The notes beneath the pieces are model-generated. The model searched no databases, was not told where the DNA came from, and was given only the letters and a program-made list of their open reading frames with translations. A DNA stretch of 64,000 bases from Bacillus sp. UNC438CL73TsuS30. GTDB taxonomy: Bacteria; Bacillota; Bacilli; Bacillales; Cytobacillaceae. Shown here piece by piece: positions 1 to 7,726 of this stretch; the stretch's first letter is position 1, and each line of letters starts with the position of its first letter. The position numbers and the translations under genes are program-made. The stretch lies in NCBI RefSeq assembly GCF_000482325.1, contig NZ_KI535295.1, positions 359,060-423,059 of the forward strand, given 5' to 3'.

Positions 1-175
1 ATAAAACCTGATAATCCTGCTTTAATAAAGGAATTAAATGGCGAAAGGTAAAAGTGGATGAAAGAAAGCCGTGCAATAAAATAACAGTTTTGTCCGTTGT
101 TGATTTTGGATAGAATTCATAATAAATATTGATGTTATTTACCTGCTGGTGCCCGGTTAACACAGCCTGTTCCAT
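1..175 (-). CDS. Alpha/beta hydrolase, N-terminal 58 residues (gene runs off the window)
   Basis: Reading leftward from an ATG at 175 preceded by GGAGGCGG, an open frame continues to the window edge. Its product starts MEQAVLTGHQQVNNINIYYE and then carries VILLHGFLSSTFTFRHLIPL, the first core strand plus the HG oxyanion-hole motif of alpha/beta-fold hydrolases. The catalytic Ser, Asp and His would lie beyond the window, so substrate cannot be guessed. It is divergent from the IDEAL-domain gene at 339. The strong Shine-Dalgarno and the family motif make this reading far better than the short forward frame that ends at base 51. Confidence 0.75.
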   Translation of the reverse strand, partial: MEQAVLTGHQQVNNINIYYEFYPKSTTDKTVILLHGFLSSTFTFRHLIPLLKQDYQVL

Positions 176-281
176 TTAATCCGCCTCCGACTTATATTAA
201 AAATGGATGGCTATAATTTTCCCAAATACAAGGTAATTACCCGCTAAAAAAAAATTACCAAAAATTTTTAAAATAAAATGT

Positions 282-310
282 TTGAATTTTTAGAAAATTA
301 TTAGTATAAT
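282..310 (+). promoter_or_regulatory. SigA-type promoter of the IDEAL-domain gene
   Basis: TTGAAT at 282-287 and TATAAT at 305-310 are separated by 17 bases, a good vegetative promoter spacing. It sits just upstream of the Shine-Dalgarno AAAGGAG and the ATG at 339. Seen in sequence; activity is inferred. Confidence 0.6.
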
Positions 311-338
311 AAAAAAAAACTAAAGGAGTTGATTTCCG

Positions 339-533
339 ATGGAAAAGAAATTACTTAATTCACCACAACAATCAAATGAAGAGATGGATTCAAAAATTGC
401 TGAAATGGTGTTAAACAATGCCTTGCTTGAATTTCGCAAAGCAAAAATTCGGGAGGAAATCGATTACTCCTTACAGGAAAGAAATAAAGAAAAATTCCTA
501 AAGCTAACAGAGGAATTAAAGAAAATTTCGTAG
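339..533 (+). CDS. IDEAL-domain small protein
   Basis: A 64-residue, highly charged protein with no signal peptide or membrane segment. Its C-terminal half (about residues 25-62) has the IDEAL-domain pattern: a short helix, then LQERNKEKFLKLTEEL, resembling the D/E-x-x-x-F-x-x-L-S/T-x-E-L signature at the end of YpiB- and ComK-associated IDEAL proteins in Bacilli. The domain's function is poorly known. The start follows AAAGGAGTTG at good spacing, a SigA-type promoter lies upstream and a terminator follows, so it is monocistronic. Confidence 0.7.
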   Translation: MEKKLLNSPQQSNEEMDSKIAEMVLNNALLEFRKAKIREEIDYSLQERNKEKFLKLTEELKKIS

Positions 534-564
534 CTCACTAACCATAATTTTAATTTAAAAATTT

Positions 565-597
565 GAACCCCTTTTCAATAAGAAAAGGGGTTCTTTG
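565..597 (+). terminator. Rho-independent terminator after the IDEAL gene
   Basis: GAACCCCTTTTC and GAAAAGGGGTTC form a 12-bp perfect stem around a 5-base loop; the trailing T tract (TTCTTTG) is short. Confidence 0.75.
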
Positions 598-689
598 TGC
601 TCTCTATTTTTTATCCTAGCATTTTTTAAATACAACTTCTATCTATCATTTTGGCTGCATAGGATTTTGATAGAGGGAGGTACAAACCA

Positions 690-1844
690 ATGAAAAAAAA
701 TAAGCCTTTTAGTTTGTTTATCCGGATCAATGGTGCAGTTTTATCAGTTATCTTTATTTTTATTCTAATTGCGGGAATGACGACAATCCTTTCATTAAAA
801 ATGTCCTCGGATTCGGTAGGAGAAGTATTGGAAACATCTGATTTAAATAAACTATATCTTTACTTTTTTGGTAGTGAAAACAAATATTATATTCAGAATA
901 GTAAAGATATTAAAGATATTCCATTAACAAAGGTTGGCTTTCAAATCGCAACCAATATAAAAATTAGCGATATTCGAACCTTCTTTGAAAGAGAATTACC
1001 GGGTTTCGCTGAATTTAATACAAAGATTGAAATTGCCGGCCAAGGAACGGATTTAACCTCACTTCCAATTGAATCTGCCCCGCCAATGGAGGTTTTATTA
1101 AAAGAAAGGGATATTGCTCAAAATGAGTTAAATGGAAAAGAATCAAAAGAAAATAACAGCGCACCTCCCCCAAGTCAGACTACAAACGGGAAAAAGGTAG
1201 TGTTTATCTATCATTCGCATAGTTGGGAATCTTATCTGCCACTATTAAAGGGTGTTACAAACCCAAATGAAGCTGTTAGTTCCAACAATCGCGTTAATGT
1301 TGTGGGCGTTGGGGATTATTTGGTAAGGGATTTAGCCGAAAGGGGGATTGGCAGTGACAATAGCACAATCAATGCTACGCAAGAGCTTCACAAAAGAGGG
1401 TTGGATTATTACTCGGCCTACCAATTTTCAAGGGGCGTTGTGCAAGAGGCGATGGCTGGAAATCATGATTTAAAATTTATGATCGATATACACCGTGATT
1501 CATTAGGAAGAAAAAAAACAACTACGACCATTAATGGGAAGAGTTATGCCAGATTAGTTTTTATCGTCGGGCAGAATAACCCCAATTATGAACAAAATAA
1601 TATTTTGGCTAAAAACCTTCATAATGCATTAGAAAGGAAATATCCAGGATTGAGCAGAGGAGTCGTTTCAAAAGATAAGAGTGAAGGAAATGGAGTTTAC
1701 AATCAGGACCTATCGCCTCGTGCAATCTTACTAGAGGTTGGTGGTGTTGATAACAATTTGGCAGAACTTCAAAATGCGGTGGATGCCTTTGCAGATGTAT
1801 TCAGCGAATATTATTGGCAAATGAAAAATGCTAAAGCATTTTAG
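690..1844 (+). CDS. spoIIP: Stage II sporulation protein P (SpoIIP), peptidoglycan amidase/endopeptidase
   Basis: A 384-residue protein. Residues about 15-36 form a single N-terminal membrane anchor; a linker with a Pro/Ser/Asn-rich stretch (about 150-168) leads to the SpoIIP catalytic domain (about 168-378). Visible family motifs are FIYHSHSWESYLP (around 171-183), MIDIHRDS (around 264) and ILLEVGG (near 350), matching the His/His/Glu zinc site of the family. SpoIIP works with SpoIID and SpoIIM to thin septal peptidoglycan during forespore engulfment. The start follows GGGAGG. It stands alone here, without gpr, its partner in B. subtilis, so it may be a second copy. Its last codons overlap a possible small membrane protein gene. 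Confidence 0.9.
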   Translation: MKKNKPFSLFIRINGAVLSVIFIFILIAGMTTILSLKMSSDSVGEVLETSDLNKLYLYFFGSENKYYIQNSKDIKDIPLTKVGFQIATNIKISDIRTFFERELPGFAEFNTKIEIAGQGTDLTSLPIESAPPMEVLLKERDIAQNELNGKESKENNSAPPPSQTTNGKKVVFIYHSHSWESYLPLLKGVTNPNEAVSSNNRVNVVGVGDYLVRDLAERGIGSDNSTINATQELHKRGLDYYSAYQFSRGVVQEAMAGNHDLKFMIDIHRDSLGRKKTTTTINGKSYARLVFIVGQNNPNYEQNNILAKNLHNALERKYPGLSRGVVSKDKSEGNGVYNQDLSPRAILLEVGGVDNNLAELQNAVDAFADVFSEYYWQMKNAKAF

Positions 1845-2010
1845 AAAGTGGAAGAGGGCCATGCTTTTAATTGCGGGCCTTCTTTTCGTATTTATGTTAA
1901 AAAATGTGATTGTTCAACATTTATTCACAAATTGTTCATATAGTTATATTGTTTATGGTACCAAGGTCGATTATGATGTGTATTGGAAAGGTTTTTTAGG
2001 GGGTGGATAA
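1828..2010 (+). CDS. Possible small single-span membrane protein overlapping spoIIP
   Basis: An open frame overlaps the last 17 bases of spoIIP and ends immediately before ycnK. From the first ATG it encodes 60 residues; an internal ATG at 1861, after AGAGGG, would give 49. Both contain a hydrophobic span (MLLIAGLLFVFMLKNVIV) followed by a short polar tail ending GFLGGG. No family is recognised. Compact packing between spoIIP and ycnK and the membrane-like sequence argue for a real gene; the weak start signals argue against it. Confidence 0.45.
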   Translation: MLKHFRKWKRAMLLIAGLLFVFMLKNVIVQHLFTNCSYSYIVYGTKVDYDVYWKGFLGGG

Positions 2011-2011
2011 A

Positions 2012-2587
2012 ATGTTACCCGTTGAACGGAGAAAGCAAATTGTTACATGGTTGAACCAAGAGGGAGCCTTATCAATTTCCGAAATCAGCAAACGCCTAAA
2101 TGTATCGGAAATGACAGTTTATCGAGATATTAAACCGCTACTTGAAGAAAAGAAAATTATCAAAACCTCAGGCGGGATCTCTTTAACACCAATCACGAAT
2201 GATTTCTTGAACGCTTGTACATATTGTTTAAAAGAATCGAATAATCGTCACCCTGTCCAAATCATTCTGAATGATTTACGGGTAGAGCAATTATGCTGCC
2301 CGCATTGCGGACTGCTTCGTTATAAAGATATTGAAAAGGATGTCTCGCAAATTATCTGCCGTGATTTCCTAAGCCATTCAACTGTGAGTGCAAGGATGGC
2401 CTATTACCTCATGGACGCTGATTTTAACTTAAATTGCTGTCAGCCGCAGGTATTAACCTTTGAGTCACTAAAACATGCAGAGCAATTTCAAAAAGGATTT
2501 GGCGGAAACATTCGAAGGTTCCAAGAAGCAGTTGAGGAAATTCAGAAGAGAATGAATGGCGAACACGACTGCACCTGTCATAAGTAG
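2012..2587 (+). CDS. ycnK: YcnK-type copper-responsive repressor (DeoR-like HTH plus NosL-like domain)
   Basis: From the ATG at 2012 (after AGGGGGTGG; an upstream GTG at 2003 would be inside the ribosome site) the product has 191 residues. Residues about 3-57 are a DeoR-type winged HTH. The rest is a NosL-like metal-binding region with cysteine pairs CTYC, CCPHC and a C-terminal CTC, suited to Cu(I). In B. subtilis YcnK represses the copper-uptake gene ycnJ when copper is sufficient. Here it lies directly upstream of ycnJ and ycnI in the same order, which strongly supports the identity. Confidence 0.88.
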   Translation: MLPVERRKQIVTWLNQEGALSISEISKRLNVSEMTVYRDIKPLLEEKKIIKTSGGISLTPITNDFLNACTYCLKESNNRHPVQIILNDLRVEQLCCPHCGLLRYKDIEKDVSQIICRDFLSHSTVSARMAYYLMDADFNLNCCQPQVLTFESLKHAEQFQKGFGGNIRRFQEAVEEIQKRMNGEHDCTCHK

Positions 2588-2618
2588 ATGCTGAACTACA
2601 AAGAAGGGAGGTGGAGCA

Positions 2619-4268
2619 ATGAATGTAAAAAAGAAAAGCAGTCTATATTTGCTTACGCTTATTATTTTCATTTGTTTATTTCCAACTATTTCTTCAGCAC
2701 ATGCTTATATTAAAAAATCGACACCAGTAGAAAATGAAATTTTAGAAAAATCACCATCTCAGGTCATGATTCAATTTGATGAAACGATCCAACCGGAGTT
2801 TAACTCCATTCAAGTATTTGACTCAGACGGGAAACGGGTGGATAAAAAAGATGGCCGAATTGATCCGAAAAAGCCATCGATGCTAGAAAGTGATTTAGAA
2901 AAGAATCTTCCGAATGGAACGTACCGAATCGAATGGAAGGTTGTATCCAATGACGGACACCCTGTCCAAGGTGTGATTCCGTTTCAAATCGGAGAGAACA
3001 GTACAGGGAATGCTGTTATTCATCCAACCTCAAAAGGGTACACTCCTACTTTAGATTTAATCGTGATACGGTGGCTGCAATACATCAGTAATGCATGTTT
3101 TGTTGGTGTACTCTTTTTTGTCTTAGTAGTCATTTCAAAAGAATCTGTTGAAAAGCTGTCTGTTGAAAAGCCATTAATCAAGACAGTGAAGTTTTCGTAT
3201 ATATTCTTATTGCTTAGTATCCTATTGAATCTGCCGCTTCAGGCAACGATTTTAACAAGCAGCAGCTGGATGGGAGTATTTAATTTTTCAACCTTGCAAG
3301 ATATGATTTTAAATACCCAGTTTGGAGATATGTGGCTTGTACATGTGGTCATGCTTATTATCCTGGCGATTCCTATTTTTCTATTAACCAGGAATATATC
3401 CCAAAAAAATGTCCTTAATTTGATTTGTCTTGTTTTGGGAATCGGTTTATTGCTAACAAAATCATTAACAAGTCACGCTGCCTCTACAACTAATATATTT
3501 CTTTCCGTTTTGATTGATTTCGGGCATTTACTGACTGCATCAGTCTGGATTGGAAGCTTAGTTGCAATGATAGTCCTACTGCCATTGGTCAAAAGTTCTG
3601 AAACCAAGGATGTTTATTTAAATATCATCGGAAGATTTTATAAATGGGGCCTCATTCTGGTAGTACTTTTAGCATTTACAGGAGTATTCAGCAGCCTTTC
3701 CTATATTCCAAATCTATACTCCCTCACCCATACAGATTATGGGAAGGTGTTAGTTGGCAAGGTAATTTTACTTCTTTTCATGTTACTTTTAGCCGCTATT
3801 AACTTTTTAAAAGGAAGAAGGAGGAAGGCAAAGGGACTTACCGGTACGATTTGGAGTGAATTGTTGATTGGAGCAATAATTTTAATCCTTTCTGTTTTGC
3901 TTACCAATTTACCAACAGCGATGTCCGCTCCTGGTCCTTTTTTAGAAACGAAAACAGCAGATCATGGAAATAAGGTGCAATTAAGAGTTACCCCGAATGT
4001 GATAGGCGAAAATTTATTTGAGGTTATGGTAAAAGATAAAAAAGGACAGCGTTTGAACGGGATTGAGCAAGTTACCCTTACGTTTACTTCTTTAGATATG
4101 AATATGGGGGTTAACACCGTTACCTTAAAGAAAAAAGCTGAAGGTATATACAGCCTAAAGGGGATGAGCTTAAATATGGCCGGCAGCTGGAGGGTGCATG
4201 TACATGTGCTTACCAAGTCGCTTGACACACTTGATAAAGATTTCCAATGTATTGTAGGAAGTCAATAA
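2619..4268 (+). CDS. ycnJ: Copper import protein YcnJ (CopC-CopD fusion with C-terminal YtkA-like domain)
   Basis: 549 residues. A signal peptide ends at SSAHA, exposing the histidine of AHAYIKKSTP, the N-terminal Cu ligand of CopC proteins. The CopC beta-domain runs to about residue 125 with a second histidine in SNDGHPVQG. About 145-430 is a CopD-type bundle of about eight membrane helices, and 445-549 is a YtkA-like extracellular beta domain ending in a WRVHVHV motif. In B. subtilis YcnJ takes up copper under limitation. The start follows GGGAGGTGG. Only 31 bases separate it from ycnK and 21 from ycnI, so the three genes form one operon. Confidence 0.9.
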   Translation: MNVKKKSSLYLLTLIIFICLFPTISSAHAYIKKSTPVENEILEKSPSQVMIQFDETIQPEFNSIQVFDSDGKRVDKKDGRIDPKKPSMLESDLEKNLPNGTYRIEWKVVSNDGHPVQGVIPFQIGENSTGNAVIHPTSKGYTPTLDLIVIRWLQYISNACFVGVLFFVLVVISKESVEKLSVEKPLIKTVKFSYIFLLLSILLNLPLQATILTSSSWMGVFNFSTLQDMILNTQFGDMWLVHVVMLIILAIPIFLLTRNISQKNVLNLICLVLGIGLLLTKSLTSHAASTTNIFLSVLIDFGHLLTASVWIGSLVAMIVLLPLVKSSETKDVYLNIIGRFYKWGLILVVLLAFTGVFSSLSYIPNLYSLTHTDYGKVLVGKVILLLFMLLLAAINFLKGRRRKAKGLTGTIWSELLIGAIILILSVLLTNLPTAMSAPGPFLETKTADHGNKVQLRVTPNVIGENLFEVMVKDKKGQRLNGIEQVTLTFTSLDMNMGVNTVTLKKKAEGIYSLKGMSLNMAGSWRVHVHVLTKSLDTLDKDFQCIVGSQ

Positions 4269-4289
4269 AAACGAATGAGGAGAATTCAA

Positions 4290-4922
4290 ATGAAAAAAAT
4301 AGCAGTGAAGATGTCGAGAATTTTTATTCCAGCGGTGATTAGTTTATTTTTGTTTTCCAGTATTGCAAGTGCACATGTAACGGTTACTCCAAATACTTCA
4401 ACAACTGGTGCATGGGAAACCTATACACTTAAGGTTCCAGTTGAAAAAAATGTTGCAACCACCAAAGTAACGGTAAAAGCACCAGCAGGAATCGAAATTA
4501 TGTCTTATCAACCGGTTCCGGGCTGGAAATATTCAGCCGATAAGGATTCAAGTGGTAAGGTAAAAACCTTTACATTTGAAGCAACAGGGGAAGGAATTCA
4601 AGCTGGACAATTCCAACAATTTGTCTTTGTTGCTAAGAACCCAGAAAAAGCTACAAAAGCAGCATGGGATGCCTTCCAATATTATAAAGACGGAAGTGTC
4701 GTAGAGTGGACGGGGGATGAAAATTCAGATTCTCCACATTCCATAACGGATATTGTTACTGCAACTTCAACAGATCATCACGATTCACAGCCTGCTGCCC
4801 ATGAAGATAAGAAGCCTGCAGAAACAACAACAGAAAAGTCTAAATCAAACAACGCTCTTCCAATCGCAGCCATCGCGATTTCCGCTGTGGCACTTGTACT
4901 TTCATTCCGTAAAAGAGGGTAA
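4290..4922 (+). CDS. ycnI: YcnI, secreted copper-binding DUF1775 protein
   Basis: The start is set at the ATG at 4290 because GAGGAG lies 7-8 bases upstream; an in-frame ATG at 4275 lacks this. The product (210 residues) has a signal peptide ending SIASA, then a mature N-terminus beginning HVTVTPN whose histidine, with a nearby tryptophan (TTGAWETYTL), is the known copper site of the DUF1775 family. The domain spans about 25-150; a polar linker precedes a C-terminal membrane anchor and a final KRG. It is the third gene of the ycnKJI operon and probably a copper chaperone at the outer membrane face. Confidence 0.88.
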   Translation: MKKIAVKMSRIFIPAVISLFLFSSIASAHVTVTPNTSTTGAWETYTLKVPVEKNVATTKVTVKAPAGIEIMSYQPVPGWKYSADKDSSGKVKTFTFEATGEGIQAGQFQQFVFVAKNPEKATKAAWDAFQYYKDGSVVEWTGDENSDSPHSITDIVTATSTDHHDSQPAAHEDKKPAETTTEKSKSNNALPIAAIAISAVALVLSFRKRG

Positions 4923-4931
4923 ATACTACAC

Positions 4932-4963
4932 AAAAGACCGGGGTTTCACTACCCGGTCTTTTT
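4932..4963. terminator. Bidirectional terminator between ycnI and the yczE-like gene
   Basis: AAAAGACCGGG and CCCGGTCTTTTT form a strong stem with T runs on both strands. The leftward gene's stop codon (4962-4964) lies within its right edge. Confidence 0.8.
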
Positions 4964-5606
4964 ACATAGCCACACTATCAGGAGTTGTCTTCTGATTTTT
5001 CTTTTTTACTGCTTCTACTAAGATTTTAAAGCCTTTTAAGGAACGTTGGAAAATTGGACTTTGAATAAAGGTGTATAAAAATGTTGCAATAAAGACGGGT
5101 CCACCTAATACTAGGCCAATAATTAAGACAAGACTTTCAACAATCATCCTTGCCTGACTGACAGAAAATCTTGTTTTGTCGGAGATAGACAACATAAAAC
5201 CATCGCGCGGGCCTGCTCCAATCCCTGCAGCAACATACATTCCCCCGCCAATCCCGGTAATGACGATGCCGGATAGAAGAATCAGGTAGTCCACCCATGT
5301 ATGGGTTGCACGTGGAAGGATATCTAGCCAGAGGAAAAAATCCATAACCGGACCAATAATCAAAGCATTTAAGAAGGTTCCGATATTGATATACCTTCTG
5401 TCAGCTACAAAAGAAACAATAACAAGGAGCAGTCCGCAAATGACTGACCATGTGCCAATCGAAAGACCAAAATGATTGTATAAAGCAACATTCAAAACTT
5501 CCCATGGATGTAACCCAACATGCTTCACCTTAACTGCAATCGCATTCCCTAGTCCAAAAAAGACTAACCCCGCGAAAAATAAAAAATATCGAAAAAGGAT
5601 AACCAC
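4962..5606 (-). CDS. YczE-family integral membrane protein
   Basis: A roughly 214-residue protein with five or six hydrophobic spans and the family signature GGMYVAAGIGAGPRDGFMLS in the second half. It belongs to the YczE/YyaS group of membrane proteins of unsettled function; in some bacilli a YczE protein is required for lipopeptide or bacilysin-type products. The start is uncertain: GGGGG at 5615-5619 best serves a GTG at 5606 (or 5609), whereas the longer TTG at 5621 lacks a ribosome site. It converges on ycnI and diverges from the aminotransferase gene. Confidence 0.75.
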   Translation of the reverse strand: MVILFRYFLFFAGLVFFGLGNAIAVKVKHVGLHPWEVLNVALYNHFGLSIGTWSVICGLLLVIVSFVADRRYINIGTFLNALIIGPVMDFFLWLDILPRATHTWVDYLILLSGIVITGIGGGMYVAAGIGAGPRDGFMLSISDKTRFSVSQARMIVESLVLIIGLVLGGPVFIATFLYTFIQSPIFQRSLKGFKILVEAVKKKNQKTTPDSVAM

Positions 5607-5832
5607 CACTTTAACCCCCAAAACTCAAACTACACTTATCAGAATTTTGAAACCTATCTTACGATTTTAAAATATAGCGATAGTATTAGCAATTCATTTT
5701 TTTGAAACCCGCTAAAATCCGTTAATAAATGTTTGTTAAAATAGTTTTGAATTGTTTTATAATTAAGAGAGTGAAAATTTTCAATCAGATAAAATATTAT
5801 CCTGAAAAACTAATAGCATGAGGTGATTGGTA

Positions 5833-7017
5833 ATGAAACTAGTGGCAGCAGAAAAGCTTCAGAAAATGACGACAAGCATCTTTCAAGAGGTTGCTGACCG
5901 TAAGCAGCAGGCCATAAGAAATGGAAAAGATGTAATTGATTTAAGTGTAGGGAGTCCTGATTTACCGCCCCCTGAATTTGTGGTCGATACATTAATTGAC
6001 TTTGCAAAGGATAAAAGCAAATACGGTTATACTTTAAAGGGAATTGCTGAATTCCATGAAGCAGTAAGTTATTTTTACCAGCATCGCTATGGTGTCAACA
6101 TTGATCCGGAAACCGAGGTACTTCAGCTAATGGGTTCCCAGGATGGGCTAGCTCATTTGGCTACTGCTATTTGCAATCCTGGTGATTATGTATTAGTTCC
6201 GGATCCAGGTTATCCGATTTACGAAGCAAGTGTAACGATTGCGGGCGGTGTGGTGTATCCGATGGCGTTACTTGCGGAAAACCACTTTCTGCCACAGCTT
6301 GATGAAATACCGTTAGACGTTTTAGAAAAGACGCGGATGATGATTCTGAGCTATCCCGGTAACCCGGTGACGGCCCTTGCTGATCAGGATTTTTTTGAAA
6401 AAGTAATACGGTTTGCCAAGCAGCATAATATTTTGATTGTTCATGATTTCGCTTATTCTGAATTGATTTTTGATGGTCATCCGCAAATTAGTTTTATGTC
6501 GGTTCCCGGAGCAAAGGAAGTTGGCATTGAATTTAATTCTCTTTCGAAAACCTTTAATATGGCCGGCTGCCGTATTGGCTATGTTGTTGGAAATGAAGAG
6601 GCGCTTAAAATTCTAGGTGCATTAAAATCGCATATTGACTATGGAATTTTTTATCCAATTCAACAAGCAGCCGTCAAGGCACTAACTTCGGACTTTACAT
6701 TACTAAGTAATCAGATGAAGGAGTACGAAATTCGCCGTGATGCGTTAATCTCTGGACTTGAAAAAAGTGGCTGGAGTGTACCGAAATCTCCCGCGACCAT
6801 GTTTGTTTGGGCGAGGATACCAGAGGGGTGGACCTCACGCCAATTCGCCTTTGAATTGATTGACCAGGCAGGGGTAGCTGTTGTTCCAGGTGATGCCTTT
6901 GGGCAATTAGGTGAAGGGTATGTACGAATTGCGATGGTGCATCCTCCGGTACGTTTAACGGAAGCATCAGAACGGATTCATGTATTCTTAAAGGAACACT
7001 CGTATAGTGTGAAGTAA
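5833..7017 (+). CDS. PLP-dependent class I/II aminotransferase, LL-diaminopimelate aminotransferase-like
   Basis: 395 residues, starting at the ATG at 5833 after AGGTGAT. Fold-type I features are present: LSVGSPDLPPP near the N-terminus, VPDPGYPIYE, MILSYPGNPVTA, the PLP lysine at about K239 in SLSKTFNMAG, and a C-terminal GEGYVRIA with the arginine that grips the substrate carboxylate. It resembles the DapL/MtnE branch, and a close paralogue (mtnE) lies at 37639 in this window. Substrate cannot be assigned: the neighbours (a YczE protein and an SRPBCC protein) give no pathway. The methionine-salvage assignment belongs to the other copy because of its neighbours. Confidence 0.85.
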   Translation: MKLVAAEKLQKMTTSIFQEVADRKQQAIRNGKDVIDLSVGSPDLPPPEFVVDTLIDFAKDKSKYGYTLKGIAEFHEAVSYFYQHRYGVNIDPETEVLQLMGSQDGLAHLATAICNPGDYVLVPDPGYPIYEASVTIAGGVVYPMALLAENHFLPQLDEIPLDVLEKTRMMILSYPGNPVTALADQDFFEKVIRFAKQHNILIVHDFAYSELIFDGHPQISFMSVPGAKEVGIEFNSLSKTFNMAGCRIGYVVGNEEALKILGALKSHIDYGIFYPIQQAAVKALTSDFTLLSNQMKEYEIRRDALISGLEKSGWSVPKSPATMFVWARIPEGWTSRQFAFELIDQAGVAVVPGDAFGQLGEGYVRIAMVHPPVRLTEASERIHVFLKEHSYSVK

Positions 7018-7087
7018 TGATTTTCATAAGTTATCTAGCGGTTTTTCTTCTATTCTCACTTACTTGATCATATATCTATGTAAAAGG

Positions 7088-7116
7088 CCTTCAATTCAGT
7101 TAATTGAAGGTTTTTT
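7088..7116 (+). terminator. Terminator after the aminotransferase gene
   Basis: CCTTCAATT and AATTGAAGG pair around CAGTT and are followed by TTTTTT. Confidence 0.8.
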
Positions 7117-7143
7117 ACTTGGAAAGGGAAAGAGGGAAAATAA

Positions 7144-7593
7144 ATGCCAAGCGGAATGCACCACGTAGTTTTAGATTTGCCCATCGAAGTGGTTTGGGGG
7201 TTCGTGAAGGATATGGATCATTGGGCGCCACTTGTCCCTGGCTATATTCACCATGAAAAATTAGATAACCGCAAATCTACATGGGAATTTAAAAGTGACA
7301 TCGGGATTATGAAAAAAAAAGTTAAATTATTAGTTGAAATAACGGAGTGGAATGAGCCGACTAGAGTGTCCTTTACGTTAAAAGGAATAAAAGAAAAGTA
7401 TAGTGGCGGGGGCTACTTTGAGGCGGAAGCTCTCAGCGCAAACAAAACCAAAATGACAGGATTCTTGGATGTTACTGCAAGCGGCGCTACAGCACCAATG
7501 GTCAATTCAGTTTTAAAAAATTCCATTCCAAAACAGGCAGAGGAAATGGCTCTAGCGATCTCCACAAAATTGGAAGAGTTAAAGCAAGTATGA
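7144..7593 (+). CDS. SRPBCC (CoxG-like) family protein
   Basis: 149 residues with the START/Bet v1-like helix-grip pattern: an N-terminal strand with LDLPIEVVWGFVKDMDHWAPLVPG, then GGGYFEAEAL in the middle, and a long C-terminal helix (about 118-148). CoxG-type members were first noted with CO dehydrogenase genes, but most bacterial copies, including isolated ones like this, have no assigned ligand. No signal peptide is seen. The start follows AGAGGG. It stands between two terminators and is therefore monocistronic. Confidence 0.75.
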   Translation: MPSGMHHVVLDLPIEVVWGFVKDMDHWAPLVPGYIHHEKLDNRKSTWEFKSDIGIMKKKVKLLVEITEWNEPTRVSFTLKGIKEKYSGGGYFEAEALSANKTKMTGFLDVTASGATAPMVNSVLKNSIPKQAEEMALAISTKLEELKQV

Positions 7594-7594
7594 G

Positions 7595-7638
7595 AATAGG
7601 AAAAACCCCGGATCATTAGTTCCGGGGTTTTTCCTATT
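7595..7638. terminator. Perfect 18-bp bidirectional terminator
   Basis: An 18-bp arm at 7595-7612 (core AAAAACCCCGGA) is matched perfectly by 7621-7638, with an 8-base loop; T runs exist on both strands. Confidence 0.85.
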
Positions 7639-7726
7639 AAAAAAAGTTAAGAAAATCTTAAGCATCGAATGATACAGTTAGTCCAATTAGAAGACTTTAA
7701 TTTTTATTGATATAGGAGGAGTTTCG

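Noticed and set aside
1..51. Forward partial CDS ending at base 51
   Set aside because: The opposite strand gives a clear alpha/beta hydrolase with a strong ribosome site across the same bases.
4753..4995. 80-residue ORF
   Set aside because: It is an out-of-frame shadow of ycnI and the terminator.
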